Shown here: piece after piece, positions 35,247 to 46,741 of the stretch | Layout: each line of letters begins with the position of its first letter | Position numbering within the stretch: position 1 is the stretch's first letter | Source: Neoarius graeffei | Taxonomy: Eukaryota > Chordata > Actinopteri > Siluriformes > Ariidae | Reading direction: 5' to 3' | Assembly (NCBI RefSeq): GCF_027579695.1 | Contig: NC_083579.1 | Location: 67,094,871-67,158,870, forward strand | DNA length: 64,000 nt | Notes under the pieces: model-generated | What the model was told of the DNA's origin: nothing | Databases searched by the model: none | What the model saw: the letters and a program-made list of their open reading frames with translations, nothing else | Made by a program: the position numbers and the translations under genes

Positions 35247-36618
35247 CAGTGGTGCTTGAAAGTTTGTGAACCCTTTAGAATTTTCTATATTTCTGCATAA
35301 ATATGACCTAAAACATCATCAGATTTTCACACAAGTCCTAAAATTAGATAAAGAGAACCCAGTTCAACAAATGAGACAAAAAATATTAGACTTGGTCATT
35401 TATTTATTTATTGAGGAAAATGATCCAATATTACATATCTGTGAGTGGCAAAAGTACGCGAACCTTTGCTTTCAGTATCCGGTGTGACCCCCTTGTGCAG
35501 CAATAACTGCAACTAAACATTTCCGGTAACTGTTGATCAGTCCTGCACACCGGCTTGGAGGAATTTTAGCCCATTCCTCCGTACAGAACAGCTTCAACTC
35601 CGGGATGTTGGTGAGTTTCCTCACATGAACTGCTCGTTTCAGGTCCTTTCACAACATTTCGATTGGATTAAGGTCAGGACTTTGACTTGGCCATTCCAAA
35701 ACATTAACTTTATTCTTTTTTAACCATTCTTCGGTAGAACGACTTGTGTGCTTAGAAGAAGAATTTAAACCAAAAAGTTCTATTTTGGTCTCATCCATCC
35801 ACAAAACAGTTTTCCAATAGCCTTCTGGCTTGTCCACATGATCTTTAGCAAACTGCAGACGAGCAGCAATGTTTTTTTTGGAGAGCAGTGGCTTTCTCCT
35901 TGTAACCCTGCCATGCACACCATTGTTGTTCAGTGTTCTCCTGATGGTGGACTCATGAACATTAACATTAGCCAATGTGAGAGAGGCCTTCAGTTGCTTA
36001 GGCGTTACCCTGGGGTCCTTTGTGACCTTGCCGACTATTACACGCCTTGCTCTTGGAGTGATCTTTGTTGGTCGACCACTCCTGGGGAGGGTAACAATGG
36101 TCTTGAATTTCCTCCATTTGTACACAATCTGTCTGACTGTGGATTGGTGGAGTCCAAACTCTTTAGAGATGGTTTTGTAACCTTTTCCAGCCTGATGAGC
36201 ATCAACAACGCTTTTTCTGAGATCCTCAGAAATCTCCTTTGTTCGTGCCATGATGCACTTCCACAAACATGTGCTGTGAAAATCAGACTTTGATGCATCC
36301 TTGTTCTTTAAATAAAACAGGGTGCCCACTCACACCTGATTGTCATCCTATTGATTGAAAACACCTGACTCTAACTTCACCTTCAAATTAACTGCTAATC
36401 CTAGAGGTTCACATACTTTTGCCACTCACAGATATGTAATATTGGATCACTTTCCTCAATAAATAAATGATCAAGTATAATATTTGTGTCTCATTTGTTT
36501 AACTGGGTTCTCTTTATCTACTTTTAGGACTTGTGTGAATATCTGATGATGTTTTAGGTCATATTTATGTAGAAATATAGAAAATTCTAAAGGGTTCACA
36601 AACTTTCAAGCACCACTG
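35247..36618 (-). mobile_element. Tc1-like transposon 2 (internally deleted, 1372 bp)
   Basis: Same family as the copy at 31688, opposite orientation, with TA at 35245-35246 and 36619-36620 and intact inverted ends. About 230 bp of the transposase are missing. Confidence 0.9.
35649..36260 (-). pseudogene. Tc1-like transposase, in-frame deletion
   Basis: The frame from MARTKEISEDLRKSVVDAHQ runs through the whole DNA-binding domain and the first catalytic Asp (WMDETKIELFGLN). It then jumps in frame to KHTSRSTEEWLKK, losing the second Asp, and ends at a TGA replacing the Trp after NPIEML. Confidence 0.88.
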
Positions 36619-37539
36619 TATATAGTGGACTCATAGTATCCTACAATGCACCATGAAAAGTAGTGTACAACTGATGGTCACTAACCAAGCAATATATACC
36701 AGCATGCATTGCGGTTGTGCTGAAAGAAATAAAGTGTGTTGGGGTGAATGAACGGAGGAAGAAACACATGATAAACGGACATTCAATTACAGTTAAAAAT
36801 AGTAAGAGAATAGAAAAAAGCTAAAGTAGAATTAGACAGATAAAAGACAAGAATAAAAGTTACAGTGCAGAGCGAGGAATTAACCAAAAGCCTCAAATTT
36901 GATTTAATAAAAGGCCGCGGCAAAGAAGAAAGAAAGTATTCAGCCTTGTTTTAAAAGAACTGAAAGATGCAGCAGACACCAAGTACTTTGAATTTACTAA
37001 TGTGGGGAATATATTTATTATTATATGTATTTATCACAAAAATACATGCGTGTATTTATTATTTTGAAAACCCACCAGCTGACTGATCTGGCACGTTTTA
37101 ATTGTGTGACAGTAATGACGTAAATAACGGCACGGCGGAATAGTGTCCAAAAGTGTTTTGGGGTTTTTTTTCATTTGATGAACGAGCTCACTACATCGTC
37201 CTCTATATAGAATTCCCGAGATAGTGAGTAGGAAGTAGTGAATGAGTGAGTGATTTCAGACACAGCCTGTGTTGCAGATGTCCATTAGGTGTGGCTGACT
37301 TGTTATTGGGAACACCTGGGCCTAGTGTTCCTGGTATTTAAGAGTATGCCGCATTTGTGCCCAGGGGAGAGAGGGAAGAAGAACCTCTGCTCTCCTACAC
37401 TCCTCGGGCCCTGTTATTGTTTTCTTTTTTCCAAACCACCACCCTGCTTCACATTTTATCATCCATGCATACATACTGACACTACTGATTTACTGACTGT
37501 CACACCTCATAACCTTTTTGATGTTTTGACTGCTGGAGT

Positions 37540-39620
37540 TGCTTTTTTTTTGTCATTAAAATTTTTATATTGCTTTTATAATACAATTACAAAAAAGAAC
37601 AAACACATTTAAGAACAAAAACACACACATCGGCAGCAACACAGAACATGACAGCTCTCCTCAATGACCTATTCACAGACATATTAATACACATACATAT
37701 ACATACAGTATACAACACACCCCAAATCCCCTAAGAATTTAAACCAACACTGTAATCAAAATACACCCATGCTTGGCTAGCTTTACTTGGTTCCTTCTGC
37801 ACCCTTGAAATCATGACTTCAAAAGCAGCTGTCTCTGACATAAGTTGAAGCCATTCCTTAAAGGAACAGTCCACCATACTTCCATAATGAAATATGTTCT
37901 TCTCTGAATTGAGACGAGCTGATCCGTACCTCTCCGAGCTTTGTGCGACCTCCCAGTCAGTCAGACGCGCTGTTACTCCTGTTAGCAATATAGCTAGGCT
38001 CAGCATGGCCAATGGTATTTTTTGGGGCTGTAGTTAGATGCGACCAAACTCTTCTACGTTTTTCCTGTTTACATAGGTTTATATGACCAGTGACATGAAA
38101 CAAAGTTCAGTTACACAAATTGAAACGTGGCGATTTTCTATGCTATGGAAAGTCCGCACTATACCTTCTGCGCGCTTCGACAGCGCATTGATACCTTCAC
38201 TCGGAGTTGTACCATTTTTTTTAGACAGGGCGGACGGACCAGGGCATTCGCCCGCCTGGCCGTGCCCGACGAGGAGCGCTCTCGGCCGGCTTGGGAGGCA
38301 GACGGCAGCCCCTCCTGGAAGTGTGGTTTTACCATGGGCCTCATGCGGAAAAATGACAAAGTCCCAGTTTTACCATGGGGCTCGAGTTGTACCATTTTTT
38401 TTAGACAGAGCGGACGGACCAGGGCATTCGCCCGCCTGGCCGTGCCCGAAGAGGAGTGAAGGTATCAATGCGCTGTCGAAGCGCGCAGAAGGTGTTAGTA
38501 CGCCTGTCATTATAGTGCGGACTTTCCATAGCATAGAAAATCGCCATGTTTCAATTTGTGTAACTGAACTTTGTTTCATGTCACTGGTCATATAAACCTA
38601 TGTAAACAGGAAAAATGTGGAAGAGTTTGGTCACATCTAACTACAGCCCCAAAAAATACCATTGGCCATGCTGAGCCTAGCTACATTGCTAACAGGAGTA
38701 ACAGCGCGTCTGACTGACTGGGAGGTCGCACAAAGCTCTGAGAGGTACGGATCAGCTGGTCTCAATTCAGAGAAGAACATATTTCATTATGGAAGTACGG
38801 TGGACTGTTCCTTTAATTTCAGGTCTATGTGGGCTCTTCCATTTACGGAGAATAATTCTAGCCGCTACCAGAAAACCTGTCATCATTAATCTACCTTCAG
38901 CTTTTGAAAGACCCTCTGGCATAAATGACTTATCTCCTAACAGACAAAATTGTGCAGACTCTGGTAAAGGTTGACTAAGCCAGTCCTCAAATTTTTTCAA
39001 AACTGCCTTCCAAAAGGGCATTATCAATGGGCAATCCCATAGTGCATGAAGAAGTGTACCCACCTCTTTATTACACTTCCAACATTTATTATCCTTTATT
39101 AAACCCATTCGAAATAGCTTACTTGGTGTAAAATAATACCTATGCACAATTTTGTAATGAATAAATTTATTTCTAGCATCCCTTGTAGCCCTTCCCACAT
39201 TTGAAATAATATTTTCCCACGCAACCTCATCAATGTCTGTATCAAGATCTTTCTGCCATATAATCCTTAAGTTTTCACACAGTTTTGTTTGGATTTTTGA
39301 CATTTTGTTATAAAATACAGAGGCAGAGTGTACATGTGAGATAGGTGGAGCATTAAAAAACTCCTGCACCACATTGTCTTCTTTATTCTCTCTTTTCAAA
39401 CCAAGACCAGACCCCACAGAACTTCTCAACTGTAGATACCTCCAAAAATCCCCTTTGTCAGTCAAGTTAAACTTTTGTTTAAGATCCTCAAAAGACACAT
39501 TGCTTTTGAATAAATTAAGATCTTTTGCTTTAACTTCTTTTTGTACCTCCTGTGATTTGTCATGATTTTGAGCTGGTTGTGACAATAGCCCTATTCCACA
39601 ACCGTAGTAATCCATATTAT
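37540..39620 (-). pseudogene. L1-type LINE, ORF2 C terminus (5'-truncated)
   Basis: The minus-strand frame from about 39615 includes FWRYLQLRSSVGSG, the L1 knuckle CWKCNKEVGTLLHALWDC, and ends KEWLQLMSETAAF...VYFDYSVGLNS, stop at about 37731. It is interrupted by the 951-bp TTAA element; ignoring that element and one TTAA joins HRPEI to KEWLQ in frame. Family is inferred from ORF2 C-terminal organisation. Confidence 0.82.
37862..38812. mobile_element. 951-bp foldback element with TTAA target site
   Basis: TTAA at 37858-37861 and 38813-38816. The arms are near-identical inverted repeats of about 325 bp (AGGAACAGTCCACC... and its inverse). The 280-bp centre has two direct copies of a segment of about 75 bp (GCGGACGGACCAGGGCATTC) at 38203 and 38384. 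No coding potential. Confidence 0.9.
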
Positions 39621-40989
39621 GTCAAGAACTGCTCAACTAGTTCTGGGCCCACTCCTTTTTACACTGTACATGTTACCGCTGGGTCATATTATAAATAGTT
39701 TTAATATCACTTATCATATGTATGCAGATGATTTACAACTTCATTTTAATTTTAAACCCAAGGAGGCGTCAAGGCTCTCTAGGCTCCTAGGCTGCCTACA
39801 GGTAGGTGCCATCAAGGAGTGGATGGCAGGAAATTTTTTGCAGCTGAACCCTGGTAAAACAGAGGTGTTAATATTTGCTCCTGATAATGTTACACCTGAG
39901 ATTATACAGAATATTGGGCCTTATTCACCTTTTGTTCGGTCCAGTCTGAGAAATCTAGGGGTGACTTTTGATAAGTCCTTTTCTTTCGAAATACATATCA
40001 AACAGTTAACCAAATCATGTTTTTTTCATCTGCGTAATGTTATTAAATTGAGATTTATGGTGTCTTACACAGAATTAGAGATGCTTCTTCATGCTTTCAT
40101 CTCTTCCTGCATTGATTATTGTAATGCTCTTTTCTTTTCCCTTAACAAATCTGTCCTCTTTCGCTTACAGTCAATTCAAAATGCTGCTGCTAGGCTACTT
40201 ACTAAGTCAAGCAGATACTCCCACATTACTCCCATTCTCAGCTCCCTTCACTGGCTTCCTGTACAGTACAGGATTCAGTTTAAAATTCTCACTATCACCT
40301 ATATAACACTACATGGCCAGGCCCCTGCCTATTTAGTAGACTTAATTCACCCCCATATACTGGCACGCTCTCTCAGGTCTGACAATCAAAACCTTCTGTC
40401 TGTCCCACGTACTCGTCTAAAAACCCGTGGTGACCGTGCGTTAAGACAGTTGCTCCTAAATTGTGGAATGCCCTACCTATTCATCTCAGGTTTGCTGTCT
40501 CTGTAGACTGTTTTAAAAGGCAGCTAAAGACACACATTTTAAACTAGCTTTTGGTTAACGTTGTATACCTATTGCCATGGGCGTCGCCACCATTGAATGT
40601 GAAGGGGATGTGTCCCCCTCACATTTCATAATTCTTCATTTGGACCCCCCCACACACACATTTAACATAAAATATGAGTTCACCCAGCGCCGTTTCTATT
40701 GCTTCGTGAAAGAATCCATTCCACTTGATCGATAAGAGAATACACATCCCACTGAAAATCCACTCCGGGTTTTCCGGGCATTACCTACAACAGCTCACCA
40801 CGCGCGAGTGAATCTCAGCGCGAGCAGAGACATTTTTGGTGCAGCTGCTCGAAAGTGGAGGAGGTGACGTCAGCCCCATTGCCACCTCACAGTGTCTTGC
40901 TTTTGCTAAAACCTTATTCTTTTGTGATATGCCCTCAAAATTAACCCTAGGCCACGTTAAATTAATGTTCAACTAAACAATGAAATAAG

Positions 40990-41335
40990 CTTAGGCCCTG
41001 TCCACACGGCAACGGATTCAGGTGACTCCGATACAATTGCTTATCGTTTAGGCCTGGCGTCCACATGGCACCGGCGTTTTGGGTGCCCAAAACGCAATCT
41101 TTTTGAGAACGGGTTCCAGAGTGGAAAGATCTGGCAACGTTGCCATTGTGAAGTCGTCTGGATGAGTAGAACGGATTTGTTTACGATGACGTCACAACCA
41201 CATGACTGTGAGTGCTTCACGCAGGGTAGAAGTGTAACGAACTCGATGCGAGTTGTCAACAAATCCTATAACTTGGTTCATGAAACGCGCTTACAAAATA
41301 TTTTCACTGTGAATATTTATTGTGTAATGGTGCAA

Positions 41336-41378
<43 letters not shown>

Positions 41379-42211
41379 CTCTGCCCTTAGGGCAGAGTCA
41401 ATCCCGCCAGCAAAAATAGGGAAAAAAAGGAGCGATCTCACCTCTTCAGATGTTGGTTTAAGTCCTACAATACATTCCTCAAAAAGGGTGTAGAAGAGCA
41501 AATTAATCCATCAACGTGTAGCATTCAATTTATTCCGGACCATTAAAGACGCCGTCTTCCGCGTAGAATCATACGTCATCCTCGCCGCCATATTGGATTG
41601 GTCAAAGCGGAGAATAAAGATTCATGTGCTGCGTTTAACTGTACCAACATGTTTACCGTCCAAACGAGATCACATGGGATTACCTTTCACAGGTGAGAAA
41701 CAACAAATTAATCCATCAACGTGTAGCATTCAATTTATTCCGGACCATTAAAGACGCCGCCTTCCGCGTAGAATCATACGTCATCCTCGCCGCCATATTG
41801 GATAGGTCAAAGCGGAGAATAAAGATTAGCTGCGTTTAACTGTACCAACAGGTTTGCCGTCCAAACGAGATCACATGGGATTACCTTTCACAGGTGAGAC
41901 TGGAAAAATACTTTTCATTGTATTTGGTCATTATAATGTAATTTTACGAACAGATTTTCCTGACTTTGTGGCTAATATGAAGTCTCGCGCATAATAGTTT
42001 ATGCGCATGCGTCCTTACTTCTTCTATTGTTCTGGTGTCTCCGAAGGGACCATCTTACAGCGCCCCTAGAGGTGTGGCATGTGTATTGCATCGTTTTCAG
42101 CAAGCGTTGCGTTGCCATATGGACCTGATATTTTACTGATCGTTGCCCATTTGGACGCGATATATTTTTAAATAACATCTCGTTGCCGTTGTCGTGTGGA
42201 TGTAGCCTTAG
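40990..42211. mobile_element. TIR element nested in the hAT
   Basis: GGCCCTGTCCACACGGCAAC and the inverse of CGTTGTCGTGTGGATGTAGC are inverted ends, flanked by CTTAG. The interior includes (GA)n at 41339-41368, a 10-bp hairpin ACTCTGCCCT/AGGGCAGAGT and a duplicated block. No transposase. Confidence 0.75.
41500..41900 (+). repeat. tandem duplication of about 200 bp
   Basis: The unit from AAATTAATCCATCAACGTG to TTACCTTTCACAGGTGAGA occurs at about 41500 and about 41705, with few differences. Confidence 0.88.
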
Positions 42212-42251
42212 CCTAATGGGGTATTCTTGATTGATGATGAATTGTTTGCAG

Positions 42252-42292
42252 ACACAATGGACATAAGGACATTCTTTACAAAGAAGTGGAAA
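42252..42292 (+). pseudogene. possible first coding exon of a hAT transposase
   Basis: Between a TTTGCAG acceptor and a GTAAGT donor lies ATG with MDIRTFFTKKWK, the style of start seen in many hAT transposases. No later exon was found in the element. Confidence 0.45.
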
Positions 42293-42504
42293 GTAAGTAA
42301 AAATTTCCCCACAGGACAAAATTTCCCCACAATGGAAATGTTAGTTCAGTTAGCTGGTTAGTCAATGTTAGGAGATGTATCAGCTAGCTTATTGTTAGCT
42401 ATCATTTAATTCAACCCCAGTATGCCTACCTCATTGTAATGCCAAGAATGAGGTCAAGTCTGCTCTGATGATATTTATTGATTTCCTGTTGTGATTTGAA
42501 GAAC

Positions 42505-42881
42505 GCGGCACGGTGGTGTAGTGGTTAGCGCTGTCGCCTCACAGCAAGAAGGTCCTGGGTTCGAGCCCCGGGGCCGGCGAGGGCCTTTCTGTGTGGAGTT
42601 TGCATGTTCTCCCCGTGTCCGCGTGGGTTTCCTCCGGGTGCTCCGGTTTCCCCCACAGTCCAAAGACATGCAGGTTAGGTTAACTGGTGACTCTAAATTG
42701 ACCGTAGGTGTGAATGTGAGTGTGAATGGTTGTCTGTGTCTATGTGTCAGCCCTGTGATGACCTGGCGACTTGTCCAGGGTGTACCCCGCCTTTCGCCCG
42801 TAGTCAGCTGGGATAGGCTCCAGCTTGCCTGCGACCCTGTAGAAGGATAAAGCGGCTAGAGATAATGTGATGTGTGTGTGA
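42505..42881 (+). mobile_element. SINE A copy (full length)
   Basis: Target duplication TGTGATTTGAAGAAC at about 42490-42504 and 42882-42896. tRNA-like head at the left, (TGATG)n-type tail. Confidence 0.92.
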
Positions 42882-44528
42882 TGTGATTTGAAGAACTTGT
42901 TTTGTCTGGTCTTTGCCAGTTTTCTGGAAAGTAACATGGGAAATCAGTGTATGGGGAAGGAATAGTAGAAAGGAAAGCAATGGAGAGAGATGGATGTTAT
43001 TCCAGGTGGATTGTGAAGGAAAGGGGGATAAAAGTTATGAAGTGGTAGAAATTGTGGTGGCACCAATGTAAGGAGTTATATCTATAAATCTATTTGTTAT
43101 ACTAATCTGTAAATGTTACTGTAGTACCACCATTGCATGTAGGTTGACAAAACTGCACTTGTTCATTGTGTGAAGTTCTCTTTTATGTGTCATTGCTTGA
43201 CAGTGTGATTTTGTGTGAAAAAAGTTAAATGCACCCACTAAAGTCACTGCTGGTGGTTAATAAAATTGCACCTGTTCATTGTGTGAAGTTGTTTTTTGTG
43301 TGTCACCGTTGCTTGACACAGTGTGATTTTGTGTTATGAAGTTTGCATGATGCTATGTCATGCCTGTTCACTGTGTGAAATTATGAATATTCTTATTTTT
43401 AAACATACAGTTGAGTGTCACTATTGCTTGGCACAGTGGCATGTTGTGTTACATCTAAAACTAAATAAAAAAGGAAACACAAAATAAAAAGTAAAATGCA
43501 CCCATAAAGTCATTCTCTAGCCACTTTATCCTATTCTACAGGGTCGCAGGCAAGTCACTGTTGATGATAAATTGTGTCACATTCATCTCATTATCTTAGG
43601 CAGAGCAGTGGGTTTAAAAACAGGCTGATGAATATATGGACTAGTTGAATGAGGACTTATTGTTGAGTCTCGAAAATAGTCATTGAATTAAGTGACTTTT
43701 GAAGGTAAAATTACGTGTTTAACAACCTGTTAAAAATACACCAGAATGCAGGAAATGGCATCTAATTAATTAAAAATTTTCTGGGGGAGGACCCCTGCCA
43801 GTGTGTCCCCCCCACATTAAAAATGCTTCTGACGCCCCTGCCTATTGCTATATTATCTGTGACTGTGTCTCATTATGTTATTATGTTTTGTGTTTTAGCC
43901 TTTTAATTTTTCTGTTATTGTGAAGCACTTTGTGACTGTTTTGTCTGGGGAAAGCACTATATAAATAAATTTTACTTACTTTTACTTCAACTAAATAAAG
44001 AGAAACAACAGTCCATCATTACTTTAAGACATGAAGTGTCTTTTAATTAATATAAATAAAGAAAAAAAAACATTGAATTAGAAGGTGTGTCCAAACCTTT
44101 GACTGGTATTGAATATTGAAAAAGTCATCGAAGGGCTATCAACATACAAAATAGGAAAAAATTAAGGACACCATGTTTGTCTTTTCTGAGCAACAGGCTA
44201 CCCCCAACTGTGATGAGTGAAGTCCTCCTCAAATAGTGATCTGTATAGTCAATGTTATAGATTTAACAAGTTAATAAGTTTGTATGTTGATTGATCTAAA
44301 GCAGTGTTTCTCGACCACTGGGCCGCGAAGCGCCATCTAGTGGGCCGCAAATTTTTTTCCCAAGTTGAAGCTAATTTTTACTCGTAGTAGGGTGCAATTG
44401 CTGGGTTGTATCTGACGTCACATCTGCCTCATTAAAGGGGAACTGAAGTCATTTTTAAACTTGCTTTATTTCTTAATTAACATGTTATTCAATTATGTTT
44501 TCGGTTTTATTAACCTTATATCATGACT

Positions 44529-44887
44529 CATCTCATTATCTCTAGCCGCTTTATCCTTCTACAGGGTCGCAGGCAAGCTGGAGCCTATCCCAGCTGACTA
44601 TGGGCGAAAGGCGGGGTACACCCTGGACAAGTCGCCAGGTCATCACAGGGCTGACACATAGACACAGACAACCATTCACACCTACGGTCAATTTAGAGTC
44701 ACCAGTTAACCTAACCTGCATGTCTTTGGACTGTGGGGGAAACCGGAGCACCCGGAGGAAACCCACGCGGACACGGGGAGAACATGCAAACTCCGCACAG
44801 AAAGGCCCTCGCTGGCCCCGGGGCTCGAACCCAGGACCTTCTTGCTGTGAGGCGACAGCGCTAACCACTACACCACTGTGCCGCCCC
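44529..44887 (-). mobile_element. SINE A copy (full length)
   Basis: Target duplication TATATCATGACT at 44517-44528 and 44888-44899. Confidence 0.92.
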
Positions 44888-45131
44888 TATATCATGACTC
44901 GTATTGGCATATTATATTACACTTATCAGCCTTTTCAGTTTGTAGCCGTGTTGAATGTAGTTCATATGGTCCACAGCAGGCGTCGCTTATCCACTCGATC
45001 TTCATGAGACTTGTGCAAGACTTCAAACGTGAAGTGTCAGCACCGTCATTTTGAAAACTGTTTACACAGCAGCCAGATCGCCATATCATTCCAATTTAGA
45101 TTAATTTCGAGATTTACCAGCTTCATCAGTG

Positions 45132-45206
45132 ATGGAGATTATTCCATACGACTTCGAACCAACGTGGAGTAGAGAAGAGTTGGAAAGACGACAGGATAAG
45201 GACTAG
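45132..45206 (+). pseudogene. short frame in the TTAA element, unassigned
   Basis: 24 codons, MEIIPYDFEPTWSREELERR then QDKD and a stop. Proteins carried by fish TTAA-type elements can begin with a similar MEx-PYxFEP pattern, as I recall, so this may be the start of a lost ORF. Low certainty. Confidence 0.35.
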
Positions 45207-46086
45207 TCCGTCGTGCTGGTATTTATGTCATTACTGTAGCACAATTAAAACGTGTCAGATCAGGCGGCTGGTGAGTTTTCAAAATAATAAATACGTGCAT
45301 GTATTTTTGTGATAAATACCTATTATACTGAGCACATTTCCCACATAATCTTCAATAAGGTTTCGGACGGCACTACAAAATGGCGTCCCCACTATATAGT
45401 GCCCTAGCAGATGTTGGTCACTTTGATTTCTGCTGTACGTTTTACTTCCGTCCTACAAAGTCTCGCACAGGTCTCAGCGAATCTCGTTTATGGCCATTGC
45501 TTTGACATATGGACTGATATATTACATAGCATATTTCGAACACTCATAGCTTACTATAGCAGTGACAAAATAGCTGTCAGAAATGCATTCCTACATTTTA
45601 TAAAATGAGATAAATAAAACTTTGATAATAAAAAATTGCCTTCAGTTCCCCGTTAAGCTACAGTCACACTACAGCTCGCAATGCTTTGCGATGGGTTATT
45701 ATCAATGAAACTGAGGCATGCATGGCGATATACACGTGAGCTAAAACTTGTGGTCACATAGCAGGTCAACATTTGACTGTCACGTGTTTGTGCACTTGAG
45801 TCTGGTGCAGCTAGAGAGTGGAACACACGCTCACGGAGCGTATTGTGCGTGCTCTTGGGACCCAGTCATTATGGGAAACACCTGATACTGATTTGAGCAC
45901 AATCAGCAGATACAGACAGATATGGATATGGATGCTGTTTTCACAAAGGCCTTGCAAAGTATTATCATTATCACTGTCATGCTTGTCTCTAACCATGTTT
46001 ATAATGCTGTTTAAATATTCTGCTTTTGTTTGTGTTGGGTTTTTTTTGGTAAATATCACGCCTGCTAATAAACACTCTTACTGCAC

Positions 46087-46290
46087 TTAGCTCCATCTAC
46101 CGCTATCTATCTTGTAGTGTCCTGATCCCCAGATCTTTAACCCAGCCACATATAAAAAGGTGTTTGCCTCCATGCTTTTCCAGGTTTTCATCTGTGTGTC
46201 CGTGTAAAACGATGCCTGCAACACCAGGTAGTTTGAAACGTCAGGGAACTCAACAGATGGATAATTTTCCAACTCATTGGAAAATTCCTT
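46087..46290 (-). pseudogene. decayed ORF fragment in the hAT, possibly from a YqaJ/SWIM-type element gene
   Basis: The minus strand reads VEFPDVSNYLVLQASFYTDT, then QMKTWKSMEANTF. This recalls the N-terminal part of a gene family with SWIM and YqaJ domains spread in fish genomes. Only about 60 residues remain. Confidence 0.35.
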
Positions 46291-46741
46291 CTTTGTTAGT
46301 GTGTAAGGATCTATCCCATTGAGTGGTTTCTACATCCACTTCTTTTGAATGTACTTTTTGGTTTTAATAACTTGCTTGTTTGCTGTACACAAACATGGCA
46401 ATAAGTTCTTGTGTTAATGGACCAGACTCCACTTTTGGATCATTAATCCCTTTAGACTGAGAATGCCCTGCATGCATGGTTTGGCTTCTGGCACATCCAT
46501 ACAGTTTTAAATACAAGTTAAAAACAGTTTGTTTTTATTGCATTTATTTAATTCCTGGGCTCCCATCTGTAACAGGGAGTGATGTTGCATCCCATTAATA
46601 CACTTTACAATAGATTATTAGATTCTAATAGAATAGATGAGCCAAAATAATTAGGGATTTTTTTTTAATAGGCCCTGACTCGTTACAAGTATGAATAGGT
46701 GGGCCTCGAAGCAGAAAAGTTTGAGAACCCCTGATCTAAAG

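Larger units (their letters stand above)
35144..37267. mobile_element. TIR element holding Tc1-like transposon 2
   Basis: CCTGTGTCCAAAATTGCTCAC at the left and the inverse of GTGAGTGATTTCAGACACAG at the right form imperfect inverted ends; ACTATATAG motifs lie inside both. Part of the interior recurs inverted at 45230-45410. Exact edges and superfamily are uncertain. Confidence 0.6.
40576..43840. mobile_element. hAT element (3265 bp) in L2 LINE 1
   Basis: Ends CATGGGCGTC and GACGCCCCTG are inverted, flanked by the 8-bp duplication CCTATTGC (40568-40575, 43841-43848). It contains a possible transposase exon, a nested TIR element, SINE A and a 40-bp SINE fragment (about 43512-43556). Confidence 0.87.
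39621..43990 (+). pseudogene. L2-type LINE 1, RT and C terminus, split by a hAT
   Basis: The frame begins within RT (LVLGPLLFTLYMLPLG) and shows the active site YADDLQLHF, then NAAARLLTKSSRYSHITP and LHWLPVQYRIQFKIL, the L2/CR1-type C-terminal signature. A frameshift near 40450 precedes LWNALPIHL. It is split at 40576-43840 by a hAT and ends in GCACTATATAAATAAATTTT near 43985. Confidence 0.85.
34741..44106. mobile_element. outer Tc1-like element, ends 9.4 kb apart with nested inserts
   Basis: TACCAGTCAAAAGTTTAGAC at 34739 and CCAAACCTTTGACTGGTA at 44092-44108 are inverted ends of one Tc1-like family, each with TA. Only about 300-400 bp inside the left and about 120 bp inside the right end look like that family. 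Everything between is other elements. Confidence 0.6.
44436..45652. mobile_element. TTAA-target element nested in the hAT
   Basis: TTAA at 44432-44435 and 45653-45656; ends AGGGGAACTGAAGTCA and the inverse of TGCCTTCAGTTCCCCG. It holds a full SINE A and, at about 45230-45410, an inverted fragment of the element seen at 35144-37267. Confidence 0.82.
44302..46733. mobile_element. hAT element with nested TTAA element
   Basis: Ends CAGTGTTTCTCGACC and GAGAACCCCTG are inverted hAT-style termini, flanked by the perfect 8-bp duplication ATCTAAAG (44294-44301, 46734-46741). Total 2432 bp. Confidence 0.88.

Noticed and set aside
38083..38595. 170-codon frame in the foldback element
   Set aside because: It crosses both inverted arms and the central direct repeats, so it repeats its own antisense; no protein family recognised.
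42505..42580. SINE A heads as functional tRNA genes
   Set aside because: A- and B-box-like motifs are present, but they recur in every dispersed copy with a fused body and target duplications; no clean cloverleaf end is seen.
44600..45007. Open frames of 100-150 codons over SINE copies (also near 15316, 16203, 42521, 47470)
   Set aside because: The same peptides recur at each SINE copy on both strands; they are repeat shadows without gene signals.
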